In this document: positions 5,197-5,662 of the stretch, piece by piece
How the letters are laid out: every line of letters starts with the position of its first letter
Numbering within the stretch: the first letter of the stretch is position 1
Assembly (NCBI GenBank): GCA_021156265.1
Contig: JAJNBR010000203.1
Span: 1 to 5,662, forward strand
Reading direction: 5' to 3'
Source of the DNA: Flavipsychrobacter sp.
GTDB lineage: Bacteria; Bacteroidota; Bacteroidia; Chitinophagales; Chitinophagaceae
Length of the DNA stretch: 5,662 bases
The notes under the pieces: model-generated
What the model was told of the DNA's origin: nothing
What the model saw: the letters and a program-made list of their open reading frames with translations, nothing else
The model's database searches: none
Made by a program: the position numbers and the translations under genes

Positions 5197-5662
5197 TTGG
5201 ACAAACTCGTAATCATACCTACCTACAACGAAAAGGAGAATATTAGTAAGATCATTCTGAAAGTATTGTCGCTTGCAGGCAATTACCATGTCCTTATAGT
5301 AGATGATGGATCGCCCGATGGCACGGCCGAAATAGTAAAAGACCTGCAAAAAAAGCACCCCGAACAGTTACACCTGTTACAACGGACGGGCAAGCTGGGG
5401 TTGGGTACAGCCTATATAGCCGGTTTTAAATGGGCCCTTTCAAAAGAGTACCAGTACATCTTCGAGATGGATGCAGACTTCTCACATAATCCGGACGACC
5501 TTCTGCGCCTGCACCAGGCATGTGTAGCCGGTGCCGATGTTGCCATCGGTTCGCGGTATACTCGCGGTGGCAAGGTTGTAAACTGGCCATGGGATCGCAT
5601 TTTTATTTCGAAAGGTGGCGCAATGTATACGCGTCTTATTACCTGGATGCCGGTATCTGACC
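5197..5662 (+). CDS. Polyprenol monophosphomannose synthase, GT2 family (3'-truncated by window)
   Basis: Enzymes of this type move mannose from GDP-mannose to a polyprenyl phosphate at the cytoplasmic membrane, making a lipid-linked donor for extracytoplasmic glycosylation. Only the first 155 codons are present; relatives of this soluble form are about 240-250 residues. Visible GT2 motifs are KLVIIPTYNEKENI (3-16), VDDGSPDGT (35-43), KLGLGTAYIAGFKWAL (66-81), the metal-binding FEMDADFSHNPDDL (89-102), IGSRYTRGG (117-125) and WPWDRIFISKGGAMYTRLI (130-148). The DADxSH and WPxxR...S blocks are typical of dolichol-phosphate-mannose-synthase-like proteins rather than general GT2 enzymes. The frame has a stop at 5182-5184 and the TTG at 5197 is the only credible start codon before the conserved VIIPTYNE strand, so a TTG start is likely. 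The GTG at 5189 is out of frame and terminates after seven codons. Donor and acceptor are inferred from the family. Confidence 0.9.
   Translation, partial: MDKLVIIPTYNEKENISKIILKVLSLAGNYHVLIVDDGSPDGTAEIVKDLQKKHPEQLHLLQRTGKLGLGTAYIAGFKWALSKEYQYIFEMDADFSHNPDDLLRLHQACVAGADVAIGSRYTRGGKVVNWPWDRIFISKGGAMYTRLITWMPVSD

Noticed and set aside
5189..5212. GTG at 5189 as the start of the glycosyltransferase
   Set aside because: It is out of frame with the conserved protein and reaches a stop after seven codons.
1..5662. Mobile elements, phage, defence systems, CRISPR arrays, tRNA or riboswitches
   Set aside because: No transposase, integrase, terminal repeats, spaced repeats or recognisable structured RNA were seen; the genes have a uniform housekeeping character.

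Overview
The window looks like ordinary chromosome from a member of the Bacteroidota, most likely of the Chitinophagaceae type. The signs are a bacillithiol ligase (BshC) of Bacteroidota form, a PorT/OMP_b-brl_2-type small outer-membrane beta-barrel, TTTG-type (-7) promoter elements in place of E. coli-like -10 boxes, AT-rich leaders without clear Shine-Dalgarno sequences, and tolerance of GTG and TTG starts. I see no transposase, integrase, CRISPR array, tRNA or rRNA.

Layout. Positions 14-214 (+) hold a small unrecognised protein whose true start may lie left of the window. A good TAnnTTTG promoter then precedes bshC (268-1893, +), the cysteine-adding enzyme of bacillithiol synthesis. After 62 bases comes a secreted 212-residue beta-barrel protein (1956-2594, +). 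The next 389 bases appear empty but are not. They carry a 45-codon lipoprotein gene on the minus strand (2777-2914), a hairpin in its 3' region (2724-2752) and a long perfect hairpin terminator (2607-2658) whose U-rich flank is on the minus-strand side. The lipoprotein gene is divergent from mpl (2984-4342, +), a Mur-ligase-family enzyme of peptidoglycan recycling, with 69 bases between them. Ten bases after mpl comes a DEDDh exonuclease with an ExoX-like C-terminal domain (4353-5144, +), probably co-transcribed. A 52-base gap with promoter-like elements leads to a GT2 polyprenol-phosphate mannosyltransferase (5197 to the right edge, +), which is cut by the window and appears to start with TTG.

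How the parts relate. Most products serve the envelope or redox housekeeping: bacillithiol, an outer-membrane barrel, a tiny lipoprotein, murein recycling, and lipid-linked mannose donor synthesis. They do not form one dedicated pathway. The observation most worth following is the small lipoprotein gene, because its signal peptide, lipobox, divergent promoter and strand-specific downstream hairpins all agree. I found no convincing evidence for a wholly new multi-gene system here.
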